64,000 bases of DNA from GCA-2770975 sp050248915 (GTDB lineage: Bacteria > Cyanobacteriota > Sericytochromatia > UBA7694). The position numbers and the translations under genes are program-made. The stretch covers positions 56,724-120,723 of the forward strand of contig JBFWRL010000002.1 of NCBI GenBank assembly GCA_050248915.1, given 5' to 3'. Positions 22,588-31,304 of this stretch are shown piece after piece; the stretch's first letter is position 1, and each line of letters begins with the position of its first letter. A model generated the notes under the pieces. That model was not told the DNA's origin, did no database searches, and worked only from the letters and a program-made list of their open reading frames with translations.

Positions 22588-22610
22588 GGTATTTGCAATG
22601 GTAAAATACC
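22588..22610 (+). promoter_or_regulatory. Small inverted repeat before the propeller-like gene
   Basis: GGTATTT (22588-22594) and AAATACC (22604-22610) form a 7-bp stem with a 9-nt loop, 28 nt before the ATG at 22639. It could be a leader hairpin or operator half-sites. The rest of the 22400-22638 gap has no convincing gene. Confidence 0.35.
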
Positions 22611-22638
22611 AAATTGGGAAATCTGGTTTGATTTAGGT

Positions 22639-24081
22639 ATGCCGATAACGACTAGCGAATCCGTTCAAAAACTCTGCTCTTTGGCCGTTCAGCAGAACCT
22701 GGCTTCGGCCTCTCAACTGGCCACGGCTGTTCAGACATATCTCCTCATGAAAATCGAAGCCCTGCAATGCAATTACCTGCTGGAGCACGACAGTGGTCGT
22801 CTGCTGCTGCGGGATCGCACGGCCACGGATCCCAATACCAATGCCATGGATGAATGGGCCTCTTTTGATATGCCCGCTCCGGCCTTTCAGGGCGACTGGG
22901 TGCCTTATGCCTCCAATAAAGTGGCCCTGTTCAACGACAAAGGCCTGTTTACAGGCGTACAAGATCGCGGCAGATCAGAGATCACCCCCAGTTTCAAAGG
23001 CGGCTATGTTTGGCTCAAAAACCAAGCCTACCAGATGAATATGCTGCTCAACACCATGATCCCCACCAATCAGATCCAGCGGGGTCCCTACGATTTTTTT
23101 ATCCCCCCCAACCAAAACAGCGGCATTTTTTTGATGGATCGCGCCGCAGGCACCTTGACCATGGCCGACTTTGCCCTGAGCCAAACCACCGCCCAATTGC
23201 AGGTGCGCGACCCGGGTAGCAAAAAGGCGATCAACGTGGCCTACTCGCAACAGACCAAAACCATGTATATCACCGACCACCAGACCCCAGATATACTGGT
23301 GATCAACCCCGCCAATCGTCAAAAAGAGCGTATTTACACCGAACACGGCATTTTGGGCAATCTGACCCTCGACGATAAACTGGGCCTGATCTTTGCCGTG
23401 CTGGCTGATGTCAGCAAAGAGCCCGCTGTCATGATCTTCTCCATGCAGGACTACTCCCACCAGGGAACCATTTTGTTGCCGGGCAAACGCTTCAGCGAAG
23501 TCGACGACCCCTGTGACCTGATCGCCATCAGCCCCGACCGCAAGAGCCTGATGGTCATGACCTATACCGACGAAGGTGCGTTGTTTACACCGATTATTTC
23601 CCAAATTGACATTGCCAAAAAGCAGTTGATCAAATCCAATAAACTCAGCCAAGAAGACAAACCCGTGGGCTTTGCCTTTCTTCAACCCGAGGTCAAAGCT
23701 GGCAATATCGTCACCTTCGATAAACTCTTGGTCGACAAAGGAATTATTCATAAAGTTCAAATGGCCTCTTTGCTCCGCCAAATGGACATGCTCGAAAAAG
23801 AAAAAGACAAGCCCCTGCTCGATCAGGATATTGAGACAGCCATGTCCCATATCCAGGGAAATTTCTCGAACGAGGAAATTGAAACCGTCACGGAGATCAG
23901 CAAAGAGACCGTGAATCAAATGGCCCAAGACAGCTTCTTTGAGTGGCAGGGCCGCAGCGATATGAAGGCCGAAGAGAAACAGGTCTTTGTTGAGCGTCTG
24001 TCCCAAGTCAAAGCAGATCCCAAGGTATCCAAAACCAACGGCGTCTTCGTCTTAAACTGGATCAAGGGGCTGATGGGTTAA
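22639..24081 (+). CDS. Propeller-like cytosolic protein of unknown function
   Basis: A 480-residue protein with no signal peptide. I do not recognise a family. Residues ~1-45 are helical. The middle (~110-330) has repeating beta-strand/loop units as in a WD40/YVTN-type propeller: GIFLMDRAAGTLTMADF, NVAYSQQTKTMYITDHQTPD (in part), ILVINPANRQKERIY, LGLIFAVLADV, DLIAISPDRKSLMVMTYT. The last ~110 residues are charged and helical (LRQMDMLEKEKDKPL, SNEEIETVTEISKE). It lies 9 bp before sufE, so may be co-transcribed, but no link to iron-sulfur assembly is visible in its sequence. Confidence is high that it is a gene and low for its role. Confidence 0.75.
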   Translation: MPITTSESVQKLCSLAVQQNLASASQLATAVQTYLLMKIEALQCNYLLEHDSGRLLLRDRTATDPNTNAMDEWASFDMPAPAFQGDWVPYASNKVALFNDKGLFTGVQDRGRSEITPSFKGGYVWLKNQAYQMNMLLNTMIPTNQIQRGPYDFFIPPNQNSGIFLMDRAAGTLTMADFALSQTTAQLQVRDPGSKKAINVAYSQQTKTMYITDHQTPDILVINPANRQKERIYTEHGILGNLTLDDKLGLIFAVLADVSKEPAVMIFSMQDYSHQGTILLPGKRFSEVDDPCDLIAISPDRKSLMVMTYTDEGALFTPIISQIDIAKKQLIKSNKLSQEDKPVGFAFLQPEVKAGNIVTFDKLLVDKGIIHKVQMASLLRQMDMLEKEKDKPLLDQDIETAMSHIQGNFSNEEIETVTEISKETVNQMAQDSFFEWQGRSDMKAEEKQVFVERLSQVKADPKVSKTNGVFVLNWIKGLMG

Positions 24082-24090
24082 AGCCAGTTC

Positions 24091-24561
24091 ATGACGCAGA
24101 GTATCAACAATATCCAAGACAGCATTGTCGATGACTTTGCTTTTTTTTCAGATTGGTCCGAAAAATATGAACACCTCATTGAGCTCGGGCTTGAATTGCC
24201 GCCGCTAGACGCCAAACACAAGACCGAGGACAAACGCATCCTCGGCTGCCAGTCCAATGTCTGGCTCAACGCGGAATATGTTGCTGAGAGTGGCACCATG
24301 CGCTACACAGCTGACAGTGAGGCCATGATTGTCAAAGGGCTGGTCAGCTTGCTGATCCGCGTACTCTCTGGCCAAAAACCGGCAGATATTCTCCAAGCTG
24401 AGTTAAATGTCTTTCAACGCATCGGCCTCGACCAGCACCTCTCTGGCACCCGCTCGAATGGTCTGGTTGCCATGATTCGCGATATGAAGCGCTATGCCGC
24501 AGAATCTGCCGCCCATGAGCGCCAAACAGAAGAAAGCAAGACAGACGAAGTCAGGGCCTAA
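24091..24561 (+). CDS. sufE: Cysteine desulfuration protein SufE
   Basis: Accepts persulfide sulfur from SufS-type cysteine desulfurase and passes it to the Suf scaffold in Fe-S cluster assembly. A 156-residue protein with the classical layout: KYEHLIELGLELPPL (~25-39), the active-site loop RILGCQSNVW with Cys53, and the C-terminal LSGTRSNGLVAMIRDMKRYA. The length is slightly above the usual ~140 because of a charged tail. It follows the propeller-like gene by 9 bp. No sufS, sufBCD or iscS is in the window. Converges on the phosphatase gene. Confidence 0.95.
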   Translation: MTQSINNIQDSIVDDFAFFSDWSEKYEHLIELGLELPPLDAKHKTEDKRILGCQSNVWLNAEYVAESGTMRYTADSEAMIVKGLVSLLIRVLSGQKPADILQAELNVFQRIGLDQHLSGTRSNGLVAMIRDMKRYAAESAAHERQTEESKTDEVRA

Positions 24562-24576
24562 GCTCAGGCATTAAAC

Positions 24577-25374
24577 TCAGACCTTAAACGCGGGAGACAG
24601 GGGCACGCTGTCTCGGAGTGCTGCCACTAAAAAGGGATGAAAATGCCCATTGCTGGCCAGGGCCTCTCCCCCGTGGATTGTGCGCTCTCCCCGCCAATTG
24701 GTAAAGGCACCACCTGCCTCCTCTAAAATCGTGAGCAGGGGCGCGTTGTCCCAGCTGCTCATGCGCGGCTCCAACACCATCTCCGCTTTGCCCGTGGCTA
24801 CTTGCACAAAGGAATAACAATCCCCCCAATTGCGAAGCCCTTGCACTTGTCCCACCAAAGTCTCCAACCCTCCCCAGCGCTGCTGAATCAAATTCAGGTC
24901 ATGGGCCAAAAGCAGTGCTTGATCGCAGTCTTTGACCTGAGAAACCCGACAGGGCCTACCATTGAGGGTACATCCCCCCCCCTGATAAGCAGCCACCAAT
25001 TCATCCAAGACGGGCAAATAGATCACGCCCACCACAGGGGCCCCCATGACCTCCACCCCTACCTGTACGCCATAGAGTGGAATCCCACGCGCAAACGAGC
25101 GCGTGCCGTCAATGGGATCGAGAATCCAACGGATCGGGTCACTTCCGGGCTGTTCTCCGTATTCTTCCCCCAAAATAGCATGGTTGGGAAAGGCCTGATT
25201 GATGATCCGGCGCAGGGTGCGTTCCGCTTCGCGATCAGCAACCGTCACAGGCGAATGATCCGCTTTCCATTCAACCGCAACCCCCGTATTAAAATGGGCC
25301 AAGGTTTGGCGACCAGCCACCCAAGCGGCTTCACAGGCCACGTTGAGCAGGTCTGAATAGGTAGGCAAAGGCAT
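24577..25374 (-). CDS. hisN: Inositol-monophosphatase-family histidinol phosphatase
   Basis: A 265-residue Mg-dependent phosphatase of the IMPase superfamily. Metal-binding motifs are present: GEEYGEQ (~68), WILDPIDGTRSFARG (~82-96) and the C-terminal MSSWDNAPL. The segment NWGDCYSFVQVATGKAEMVLEPR (in part: WGDCYSFVQVATGKAE) is typical of the HisN histidinol-phosphatase subgroup rather than SuhB or CysQ. It would remove phosphate from L-histidinol phosphate, the penultimate histidine step. No other his genes are in the window, so the physiological substrate rests on motif similarity. Confidence 0.87.
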   Translation of the reverse strand: MPLPTYSDLLNVACEAAWVAGRQTLAHFNTGVAVEWKADHSPVTVADREAERTLRRIINQAFPNHAILGEEYGEQPGSDPIRWILDPIDGTRSFARGIPLYGVQVGVEVMGAPVVGVIYLPVLDELVAAYQGGGCTLNGRPCRVSQVKDCDQALLLAHDLNLIQQRWGGLETLVGQVQGLRNWGDCYSFVQVATGKAEMVLEPRMSSWDNAPLLTILEEAGGAFTNWRGERTIHGGEALASNGHFHPFLVAALRDSVPLSPAFKV

Positions 25375-25487
25375 GATGGCCTCCTCAGCTGAGATTGGGA
25401 TACCGCCAGTTTAACATTTTGGGCCCCAGACAAAGGACCTTTGACAGGGATGCGATAATAGAGACATCTCCTTCTGCAGAGGTTTGT

Positions 25488-26597
25488 ATGGCAAAATCCC
25501 TTTCAAAAAAAACAAACTTTTTTTTCAAGCATCAGAGCCGAGAGCAAGGAGCTTCTTCTGGTTTGCTCTGGATGTTTTTGGCGCTGTTTTTGGTTTTGGG
25601 CTTGGGAGCTCTGTTGCTCAGGCCCCAAGTGGTTCCCCCCAAGGCCGCCTCTCAAGCCCCTCTCAGGCCAGGGCCCCAGGGCCAGAACAAGAATAGCCCT
25701 ACTTTGCGCTTAAATGCCTCTCCAATGCCCGGTCAGCCCCTAAATCTGCAGGTGCTCAGCAAGGTTTCTCCCAATGATTGGTTAACCCTCGTACCTGCTG
25801 AGGCCCCAGAACAAGATTGGGAAGGACAGTTTTTTCTGCAGACAGATGACTTGACCACCCTGCAAACGCCAACAGTCCCAGGTCACTACGAAGTGCGCCT
25901 CTACCGCAACTGGCCCAGCGGTGGCACCCGTATAGAAGAACGTCTGGCATTTGAAATTCCCGGTTTGGCCCCAGCGACGGCAGCCAAGCCCTGGGTCGTC
26001 GATATCACTCAAGATCTCACCTACACAGGCAATGAATTGCCCCCAGATCTGAGTTGGGGACAAACCTCACTGGCCACAGACAGCCAACCTGCAGAAAAAG
26101 GCCTCAAAGAGCCACCGTCTGTACCTGGGCCCAAACTCTATGGCCATTTTCGCCTGGGCAATAGCGAAGACCCCATTTATAGCTTTTTGATCCAAGACCA
26201 CAAGTTCTACCTCGACCGCAACAATAACGAAGACCTGAGCGATGACGGTGATCCGGGGGGAGAGGGTTCAGGCTCTGTGGCTGTGGAAGTTGATCTGATC
26301 GCTGGTGATGGCCAACGCCGAAAAAGCCCGTATCAGATTTGGTATTTTTTTAACGGCTATATGAATGGCTACCGCTTCTATACCCGCTGTTTTTACACCG
26401 GAGAACTCAGTTTGAATGGTCTCACAGTCAAAGCCCTGGCCTTTGAAAGCCAAAACCACAACGGCCGGTGGCGAGACGATGGCATCTGGCTGGATCTCAA
26501 CCAGAATGGACACTTTGACAAAGAGGAACATTTTGCCCACCACGATCGGGTGCCCATTGGGGCTGGCATCTTTGATTTACAGCTAAAACACCCCTAA
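25488..26597 (+). CDS. Membrane-anchored protein with Ca-binding-like loops, unknown
   Basis: A 369-residue protein. A basic N-terminus is followed by one transmembrane helix at about residues 26-46 (LLWMFLALFLVLGLGALLL). The rest is predicted periplasmic. A Pro-rich spacer leads into a beta-sandwich-like domain (~85-160). The C-terminal half contains two Asp/Asn-rich loops resembling EF-hand/dockerin-type calcium loops: DRNNNEDLSDDGDPG and DLNQNGHFDKEEHF. I do not recognise the family. Start taken at ATG 25488 (AGAGG upstream), dropping an unsupported 31-residue extension. Its end overlaps the convergent GNAT gene by 15 nt. Confidence 0.75.
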   Translation: MAKSLSKKTNFFFKHQSREQGASSGLLWMFLALFLVLGLGALLLRPQVVPPKAASQAPLRPGPQGQNKNSPTLRLNASPMPGQPLNLQVLSKVSPNDWLTLVPAEAPEQDWEGQFFLQTDDLTTLQTPTVPGHYEVRLYRNWPSGGTRIEERLAFEIPGLAPATAAKPWVVDITQDLTYTGNELPPDLSWGQTSLATDSQPAEKGLKEPPSVPGPKLYGHFRLGNSEDPIYSFLIQDHKFYLDRNNNEDLSDDGDPGGEGSGSVAVEVDLIAGDGQRRKSPYQIWYFFNGYMNGYRFYTRCFYTGELSLNGLTVKALAFESQNHNGRWRDDGIWLDLNQNGHFDKEEHFAHHDRVPIGAGIFDLQLKHP

Positions 26598-27134
26598 ATG
26601 GGTGGGCTGCTCGCGTAAAAACAGCTCCATCTCTAAACAGTCAAAATAGACGCCATCGAGCTTGCGAAAATGGCGAATCACGCCAATCTCTTCAAAACCC
26701 AGTTTGCGGTAGAGTCCGATCGCTGCAATATTGCTGGTAAAAACCAATAATTCGACTTTTTCAAGCGCGGTCTGTTCACGGGCATGTCTCAGGGCCACTT
26801 CGAGCAATTTTTGCCCCAGCCCCAGCCCACGCGCTTCGGGCAGCAGGCCCATGCCCAAAAATCCGCGGTGCGCCAGACGGGGATTGCCCGCAGCAGAAAT
26901 ATCTGCCCAGCCCAAGACCCGCTCACCTACCAAGGCATAATAAACGGGCATATTTAGGGCTATCATGCGCGCCTGAAAGGAGGCCAATTGCTCCTGACTT
27001 GGCGCTTCGGTCATTTCAATATACATCCGTTCACGGGCCACAATATCCAAAGTGGCACAAAAAGCGGGCAAAAGTTCGGGCCGGGCGTAGACCATGTCTA
27101 CGTGTGTGGCATCAATCGCCTCAGCGTCGGTCAT
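26583..27134 (-). CDS. GNAT family N-acetyltransferase
   Basis: A 183-residue acetyltransferase. The acetyl-CoA-binding motif A is LGMGLLPEARGLGLGQKLLEVAL (in part: EARGLGLGQKLLE), with the R-G-x-G-x-G pattern; motif B VFTSNIAAIGLYRKLGFEEIG follows. The sequence resembles the RimJ/phosphinothricin-type group; substrate unknown. The ATG at 27134 lies 14 nt inside the end of rimO, so translation is likely coupled. An ATG at 27095 is a possible non-overlapping alternative. Its stop overlaps the convergent gene ending at 26597. Confidence 0.87.
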   Translation of the reverse strand: MTDAEAIDATHVDMVYARPELLPAFCATLDIVARERMYIEMTEAPSQEQLASFQARMIALNMPVYYALVGERVLGWADISAAGNPRLAHRGFLGMGLLPEARGLGLGQKLLEVALRHAREQTALEKVELLVFTSNIAAIGLYRKLGFEEIGVIRHFRKLDGVYFDCLEMELFLREQPTHLGVF

Positions 27135-28536
27135 TGAGTTGAATATTCCAGGGATTGAGGCCAACAACCTCGCCGTAGAGGTCATAGTCATCGGCATCTT
27201 CGATCCGCACACGTACCCGATCGCCAATTTTGATCGAACCGGCCGGCAAAGCACGGGCCTCAGGGGTTTCAGCCAAATCGCCATGCACACAAAAAACCTG
27301 GCCGTCGATTTCAGGCGCATCGGCCCAACTGCGGCCAATCAACTGGCCCGCCTCTTCGTTATAATCGTCGATCACAACGTCGATCTCGGTGCCCACACGG
27401 GCCGCCAATTTGCGCGCCGAAATGGTCTGCTGCACAGCCATAAAGCGTTCGTAGCGCTCTTCTTTGACCGCTTCGGGCACCAAATCGCCAAAGCCCGTGG
27501 CATCAGCTTCGGGCACCTCTGAATAGGTAAAACAGCCCACCCGGTCCAATTGGGCCGCTTCGAGAAAGTCCAAGAGCATTTGAAAGTCTTCTTCAGTTTC
27601 GCCGGGAAAACCGACAATAAAAGTCGAACGCAGCACAATCTCGGGGCAAATTTCGCGCCAGCGCTGCACATATTCGAGTTGTTGAGCTGCACCCGGGCGG
27701 CGCATGCGGCGCAACACCGCTGGGCTGGCATGCTGAAAGGGCACATCGAGGTAAGGCAGAATTTTGCCCTGGGCCATCAATTCCACCAATTTCTCAACAA
27801 AGGGATAGGGATAGACATAATGCAAACGCACCCAAGCGCCGGTTTCTGCCAATTGGGTGGTGAGATCGACCAAATGAGCGGGAATGTCTTGTCCCAAAAA
27901 GGTGCTGCTGCGGTGGCGCAAATCCACGCCATAAGCACTGGTATCTTGGGCGATCACCAGCAATTCACGCGTGCCGCTGCGCAAAAGCCGCCAGGCTTCC
28001 CCCAGCAGATCTTTGCTATCGCGGGAAACCTGTTTACCCCGCAATTTGGGAATAATACAAAAACTGCAGGTGTGATTACAGCCTTCGGCAATTTTGAGAT
28101 AGCTAAAATGGCGCGGCGTGAGCTTGACACCGGCTTCGGGAACCAGCGCGGTATGGGGATTTTGGTCGGGGGGAATCAGCTCATGGATCGCATGTAAAAC
28201 CGCATCATCAGCCATCGAGCCAGTAATGGCATGCACACGCGGATAGCGTTCACGGATGGTCTCGGGGCGCTCGCCGAGACAGCCTGTGACAATCACTTTG
28301 CCAGTGGCGTCCATGGCTTCGCCAATCGCCTCTAAAGATTCTTCGATCGCAGGGGTGATAAAGCCACAGGTATTGACGATCACTGCATGGGCCTCTTCAT
28401 AAGAGGGGGCCACTTCATAGCCTTCGGCCCGCAGCTGGGTGAGAATACGCTCACTGTCCACCAAGGCCTTGGGACAACCAAGGCTGACAAAGCCGACTTT
28501 TTTAATGGTTGGGGGGGGATTTTTTGTTTTTGCCAT
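27121..28536 (-). CDS. rimO: Ribosomal protein S12 methylthiotransferase
   Basis: Radical-SAM enzyme that adds a methylthio group to Asp88 (E. coli numbering) of ribosomal protein S12. A 471-residue protein: N-terminal UPF0004 domain (VGFVSLGCPKALVDSE, VIVNTCGFI, VIVTGCLGE supply the three auxiliary-cluster cysteines), radical-SAM domain with GCNHTCSFCIIP (CxxxCxxC), and a C-terminal TRAM domain. ALVDSE rather than NLVDSE is a small deviation. The start is taken as the ATG at 28536; the upstream GTG at 28557 overlaps the -10. The message appears leaderless (see 28544-28552). Followed by an overlapping GNAT gene. Confidence 0.95.
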   Translation of the reverse strand: MAKTKNPPPTIKKVGFVSLGCPKALVDSERILTQLRAEGYEVAPSYEEAHAVIVNTCGFITPAIEESLEAIGEAMDATGKVIVTGCLGERPETIRERYPRVHAITGSMADDAVLHAIHELIPPDQNPHTALVPEAGVKLTPRHFSYLKIAEGCNHTCSFCIIPKLRGKQVSRDSKDLLGEAWRLLRSGTRELLVIAQDTSAYGVDLRHRSSTFLGQDIPAHLVDLTTQLAETGAWVRLHYVYPYPFVEKLVELMAQGKILPYLDVPFQHASPAVLRRMRRPGAAQQLEYVQRWREICPEIVLRSTFIVGFPGETEEDFQMLLDFLEAAQLDRVGCFTYSEVPEADATGFGDLVPEAVKEERYERFMAVQQTISARKLAARVGTEIDVVIDDYNEEAGQLIGRSWADAPEIDGQVFCVHGDLAETPEARALPAGSIKIGDRVRVRIEDADDYDLYGEVVGLNPWNIQLNDRR

Positions 28537-28543
28537 GTGAGCT

Positions 28544-28552
28544 ATTATAACA
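28544..28552 (-). promoter_or_regulatory. Extended -10 promoter placing the rimO start at +1
   Basis: Minus-strand TGT-TATAAT with the hexamer at 28544-28549. Only 7 nt separate it from the ATG at 28536, so transcription should begin at or next to the start codon. No -35 match is seen at the usual distance, which fits an extended -10 promoter. Confidence 0.6.
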
Positions 28553-28695
28553 GTCACAGGCTCTCAGGCGGCAGCAAGCGCGCACCAAGATTAATTTTTG
28601 TCTAAATCGCTTTAAAGAAACACAAGATCAGCGGGCTTTTCACTGACAGAGGAAGTAATACAGACATTTTAAAACAATCACTTTCGGAGGCTTTT

Positions 28696-29163
28696 ATGGG
28701 AGATATGCAAGTTTCAGGTAATGCCATGATCAAAGCCAGCCCTGAGGCTGAAAATGGAATTAAAAAAGCCGGCCAAGCAGCAGGTAAATTCCTCGGCAAT
28801 CTCAAAGACGCCCTCTTTGGCAAAACCGGCAAAAGCATTTTGGCGGGTGCCGCAGCAGGCGCCTTGGTTGGGGCTGTTGTGCCCGGTGGCGCTATCCCCG
28901 GAGCAATCATCGGTGGAGCCGTTGGTTTGGGAACAGCCGCTTATGCCAAAGCCTCCTCTGAAGGTAAAAAAGGTATGGCCGCCCTGACGGCCGCCAGCAC
29001 AGGCGCATTGGCTGGACTGGCCTTTGGTTTGCCAGGACTGCTCGTCGGTGGTGTGGCGTATGCCTTTGCCAGTGGCGCAGCGCAAAACGCCGCCAAAAAA
29101 GTCGGTGAGTTTATGTCTAAAAATGCCGATAAAATGGTGGCAACGGCCGCCCCGCAACAATAA
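28696..29163 (+). CDS. Glycine-zipper protein
   Basis: A 155-residue protein without a signal peptide. After a ~45-residue helical start (ENGIKKAGQAAGKFLGNLKD), it has Gly/Ala-rich hydrophobic segments, AGAAAGALVGAVVPGGAIPGAIIGGAVG (in part: AIIGGAVGLGTAAYA) and a second pair near 105-130 (TGALAGLAFGLPGLLVGGVAYA). G-x3-G spacing is typical of glycine-zipper membrane-inserting proteins. Good Shine-Dalgarno CGGAGG. The stop overlaps the next start (TAATG), so the two genes form one unit. It could be a membrane-organising or pore-forming protein; function unknown. Confidence 0.72.
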   Translation: MGDMQVSGNAMIKASPEAENGIKKAGQAAGKFLGNLKDALFGKTGKSILAGAAAGALVGAVVPGGAIPGAIIGGAVGLGTAAYAKASSEGKKGMAALTAASTGALAGLAFGLPGLLVGGVAYAFASGAAQNAAKKVGEFMSKNADKMVATAAPQQ

Positions 29164-29615
29164 TGGCAGGTCTCAGCCTGGTTGAGCTGATCGACGCCTT
29201 TCACAAGCAAGACATCTCAGCCGAAGACTATCTGGCCGGACTCGATCGCCAGATTCAAAATGCCAGTCGCAAACTGGCTGAACTCGACAAACAACAGATC
29301 GCAGCAGCCGATCAGGCTCTCTGGCAGGAAGAGCTCCTGCCAGGTCTGCAGGCAGCCTACGAAGGTCTGATCGGAGCGGCCGAAGAGGCCAAACTCTATG
29401 CCCAAAACCGCAAAGACGAAATTTTGCACGGGGTCGGCATTTTGGTCATCGGCGTGGATCAGATCATGGAATTTGTGGCTGTTCGTTCGGGCTTGACTTC
29501 AGCTCCCACCCAAGCCCTCTTGACTCAGGCCCTCGATCCCCAAAGTGATGGTTTGGCTTTGGCCCACCGCCCAGTCAAAGGCTCTGCAGAGTCTGAAGTC
29601 GCTTTTTTGGATTGA
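29163..29615 (+). CDS. Partner protein of the glycine-zipper gene, unknown
   Basis: A 150-residue soluble protein, mostly helical and likely coiled-coil in residues ~15-95 (EDYLAGLDRQIQNASRKLAEL, QALWQEELLPGLQAAYEGL), followed by a short hydrophobic strand (GVGILVIGVDQIMEF). Not recognised. The start shares a base with the stop of the glycine-zipper gene, so synthesis is coupled and the products may interact. Ends 14 bp from the convergent comM stop. Confidence 0.7.
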   Translation: MAGLSLVELIDAFHKQDISAEDYLAGLDRQIQNASRKLAELDKQQIAAADQALWQEELLPGLQAAYEGLIGAAEEAKLYAQNRKDEILHGVGILVIGVDQIMEFVAVRSGLTSAPTQALLTQALDPQSDGLALAHRPVKGSAESEVAFLD

Positions 29616-29629
29616 TTCCAAATTAAAAA

Positions 29630-31186
29630 TCAGGCAACCCGGCGTTGGCGGCGGTCCAAACAGCGATACTGAATGGCCTCCGCCACCTGGGCCAGCTCTA
29701 TTTTTTCCAACCCCACCAAATCTGCCATGGTACGCGCCAGTTTGAGAATGCGATCGTAGGCCCGCGCGCTGAGTTGCATCTGTTGCACAGCCTGTTGCAA
29801 TAATTGCCGCGAAGGCAGATCCAATTCACAGTATTTGCGAATTTCCAAGGCCTGCATTTGGGCATTACATTTAATCGCAGAGCCCTGAAAGCGCTCAGTT
29901 TGTCGCTGGCGCGCAGCCAAAACCCGCTCACGCACCCTGGCCGAGGGCTCTGCCTGGGGTGGAGTCAACAATTCACCCGCTTGCAAGCGGGGCACTTCCA
30001 GGTGTAAATCGATTCGGTCGAGCAGCGGCCCTGAAAGTCGGTTGATATAGCGCTCAAGCTGACCGGGGGTACACTGACAGGCCTGTAGAAGGTCGCCAGC
30101 ATAGCCACAGGGGCAGGGATTCATCGCTGCGACCAGAATCACGTCCGCAGGGTAGACCCAGGCCCCTTGGGCCCGTGAGAGGGTCACCTGGCGATCTTCC
30201 AGCGGCTGGCGCAAAACCTCCAAGACCTCACGGCGAAACTCCAAGAGTTCATCGAGAAAGAGTACGCCATTGTGGGCCAGAGAAATTTCACCGGGACGGG
30301 CAAAGCGCTGACCACCGAGAAGAGCAGCCAGGGTAATGGCATGATGGGGAGCCCGGAAGGGCCGGGTTTGAATTAGACCCTGGGGGGCATCTTGGGAGAG
30401 CCGGCCAGAAATACTGTAAAGGGTGGTGGTTTCCAGGGCTTCTGCAGGCGTCAGCGGTGGCAAAATACCCGGCAGCCGTCGGGCCAAGAGGGTCTTTCCA
30501 GAACCCGGTGGCCCCATCATCAAGAGATTGTGGCCACCTGCTGCGGCAATTTCAAGCCCCCGTTTGGCATAGAGCTGCCCTTTGACATCGGCAAAGTCAG
30601 GCCCTGAAGCCGCACCTGAAGCGGGCAAAAATGCAAGTGAAGAGAGCGATGCGGCCCGACAGGGAAGAAACCCAGAGGGCCGAGCCAATATCTTCACGGC
30701 CTCTTGAAGCGAATCAGCGGCATAGACATTTAACCCCTCGACCAAAGCCGCTTCAGCAGCATTGGCCCGCGGCACCAATAAATGGGTCTTGCCCGCACGC
30801 AGCGCAGCCTGGGCAAAAGCCAACACACCATACACAGGGCGCAAAGCGCCATTGAGCGACAATTCCCCCATCATCACCCATTGTTCGATCGTGTCACAGA
30901 CGACTTGCTCTGAAGAGAGCAAAACCCCTACAGCCACAGCCAGGTCAAAAACCGGGCCCGTCTTGCGTGTGTGGGCGGGCGCCATATTCACGGTGATCTT
31001 TTGAGCTGGGAACTGAAAGTCTGAATTCCGCACAGCGCTGCGCACCCGCTCTCGGGCCTCTTGAACCGCCGTATCAGGCAGGCCCACCAAGGTCATACCC
31101 GGCAAACCATAAGCCAGATCGACCTCAACCTCGACAATATAGCCCATCACGCCCGAAATTGCTGCACTGCACACGGTTGATAACAT
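29630..31186 (-). CDS. comM: ComM/YifB-type Mg-chelatase-like AAA ATPase
   Basis: A 518-residue AAA+ protein. ComM is a hexameric branch-migration helicase that helps integrate incoming DNA during natural transformation. Family landmarks: N-terminal Lon-protease-like fold (GLPGMTLVGLPDTAVQEARERVR, in part), Walker A MMGPPGSGKTLLARRLPGILPPL, Walker B NGVLFLDELLEF, NPCPCGY metal/sensor region, and the C-terminal LSARAYDRILKLARTMADL. Length is normal. Shine-Dalgarno AAGGGG. No other competence genes are in the window. Confidence 0.94.
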   Translation of the reverse strand: MLSTVCSAAISGVMGYIVEVEVDLAYGLPGMTLVGLPDTAVQEARERVRSAVRNSDFQFPAQKITVNMAPAHTRKTGPVFDLAVAVGVLLSSEQVVCDTIEQWVMMGELSLNGALRPVYGVLAFAQAALRAGKTHLLVPRANAAEAALVEGLNVYAADSLQEAVKILARPSGFLPCRAASLSSLAFLPASGAASGPDFADVKGQLYAKRGLEIAAAGGHNLLMMGPPGSGKTLLARRLPGILPPLTPAEALETTTLYSISGRLSQDAPQGLIQTRPFRAPHHAITLAALLGGQRFARPGEISLAHNGVLFLDELLEFRREVLEVLRQPLEDRQVTLSRAQGAWVYPADVILVAAMNPCPCGYAGDLLQACQCTPGQLERYINRLSGPLLDRIDLHLEVPRLQAGELLTPPQAEPSARVRERVLAARQRQTERFQGSAIKCNAQMQALEIRKYCELDLPSRQLLQQAVQQMQLSARAYDRILKLARTMADLVGLEKIELAQVAEAIQYRCLDRRQRRVA

Positions 31187-31262
31187 AAGTAAACCCCTTC
31201 ACAATCAGATGTTTTCAGCCTAACAGCTCAATCTGCCGTTAAGGGGGTGTTAATTCAGCAAA

Positions 31263-31279
31263 TGAACACTTTGTGTTCA
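31263..31279. promoter_or_regulatory. Inverted repeat TGAACAC-ttt-GTGTTCA upstream of comM
   Basis: A perfect 7-3-7 palindrome 77-93 bp upstream of the comM ATG. Further TTAACAC copies flank it on the minus strand (31284-31290 region and near 31250). It looks like a cluster of operator half-sites; no hairpin-plus-T-tract makes it a terminator. Confidence 0.4.
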
Positions 31280-31304
31280 GCAAGTGTTAATCAAGACATG
31301 CAAA

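Noticed and set aside
22975..24006. 343-codon open frame antisense to the propeller-like gene
   Set aside because: It mirrors the codon structure of the real gene on the plus strand, has no Shine-Dalgarno, and its product is rich in His/Gly/Gln as expected for an antisense shadow.
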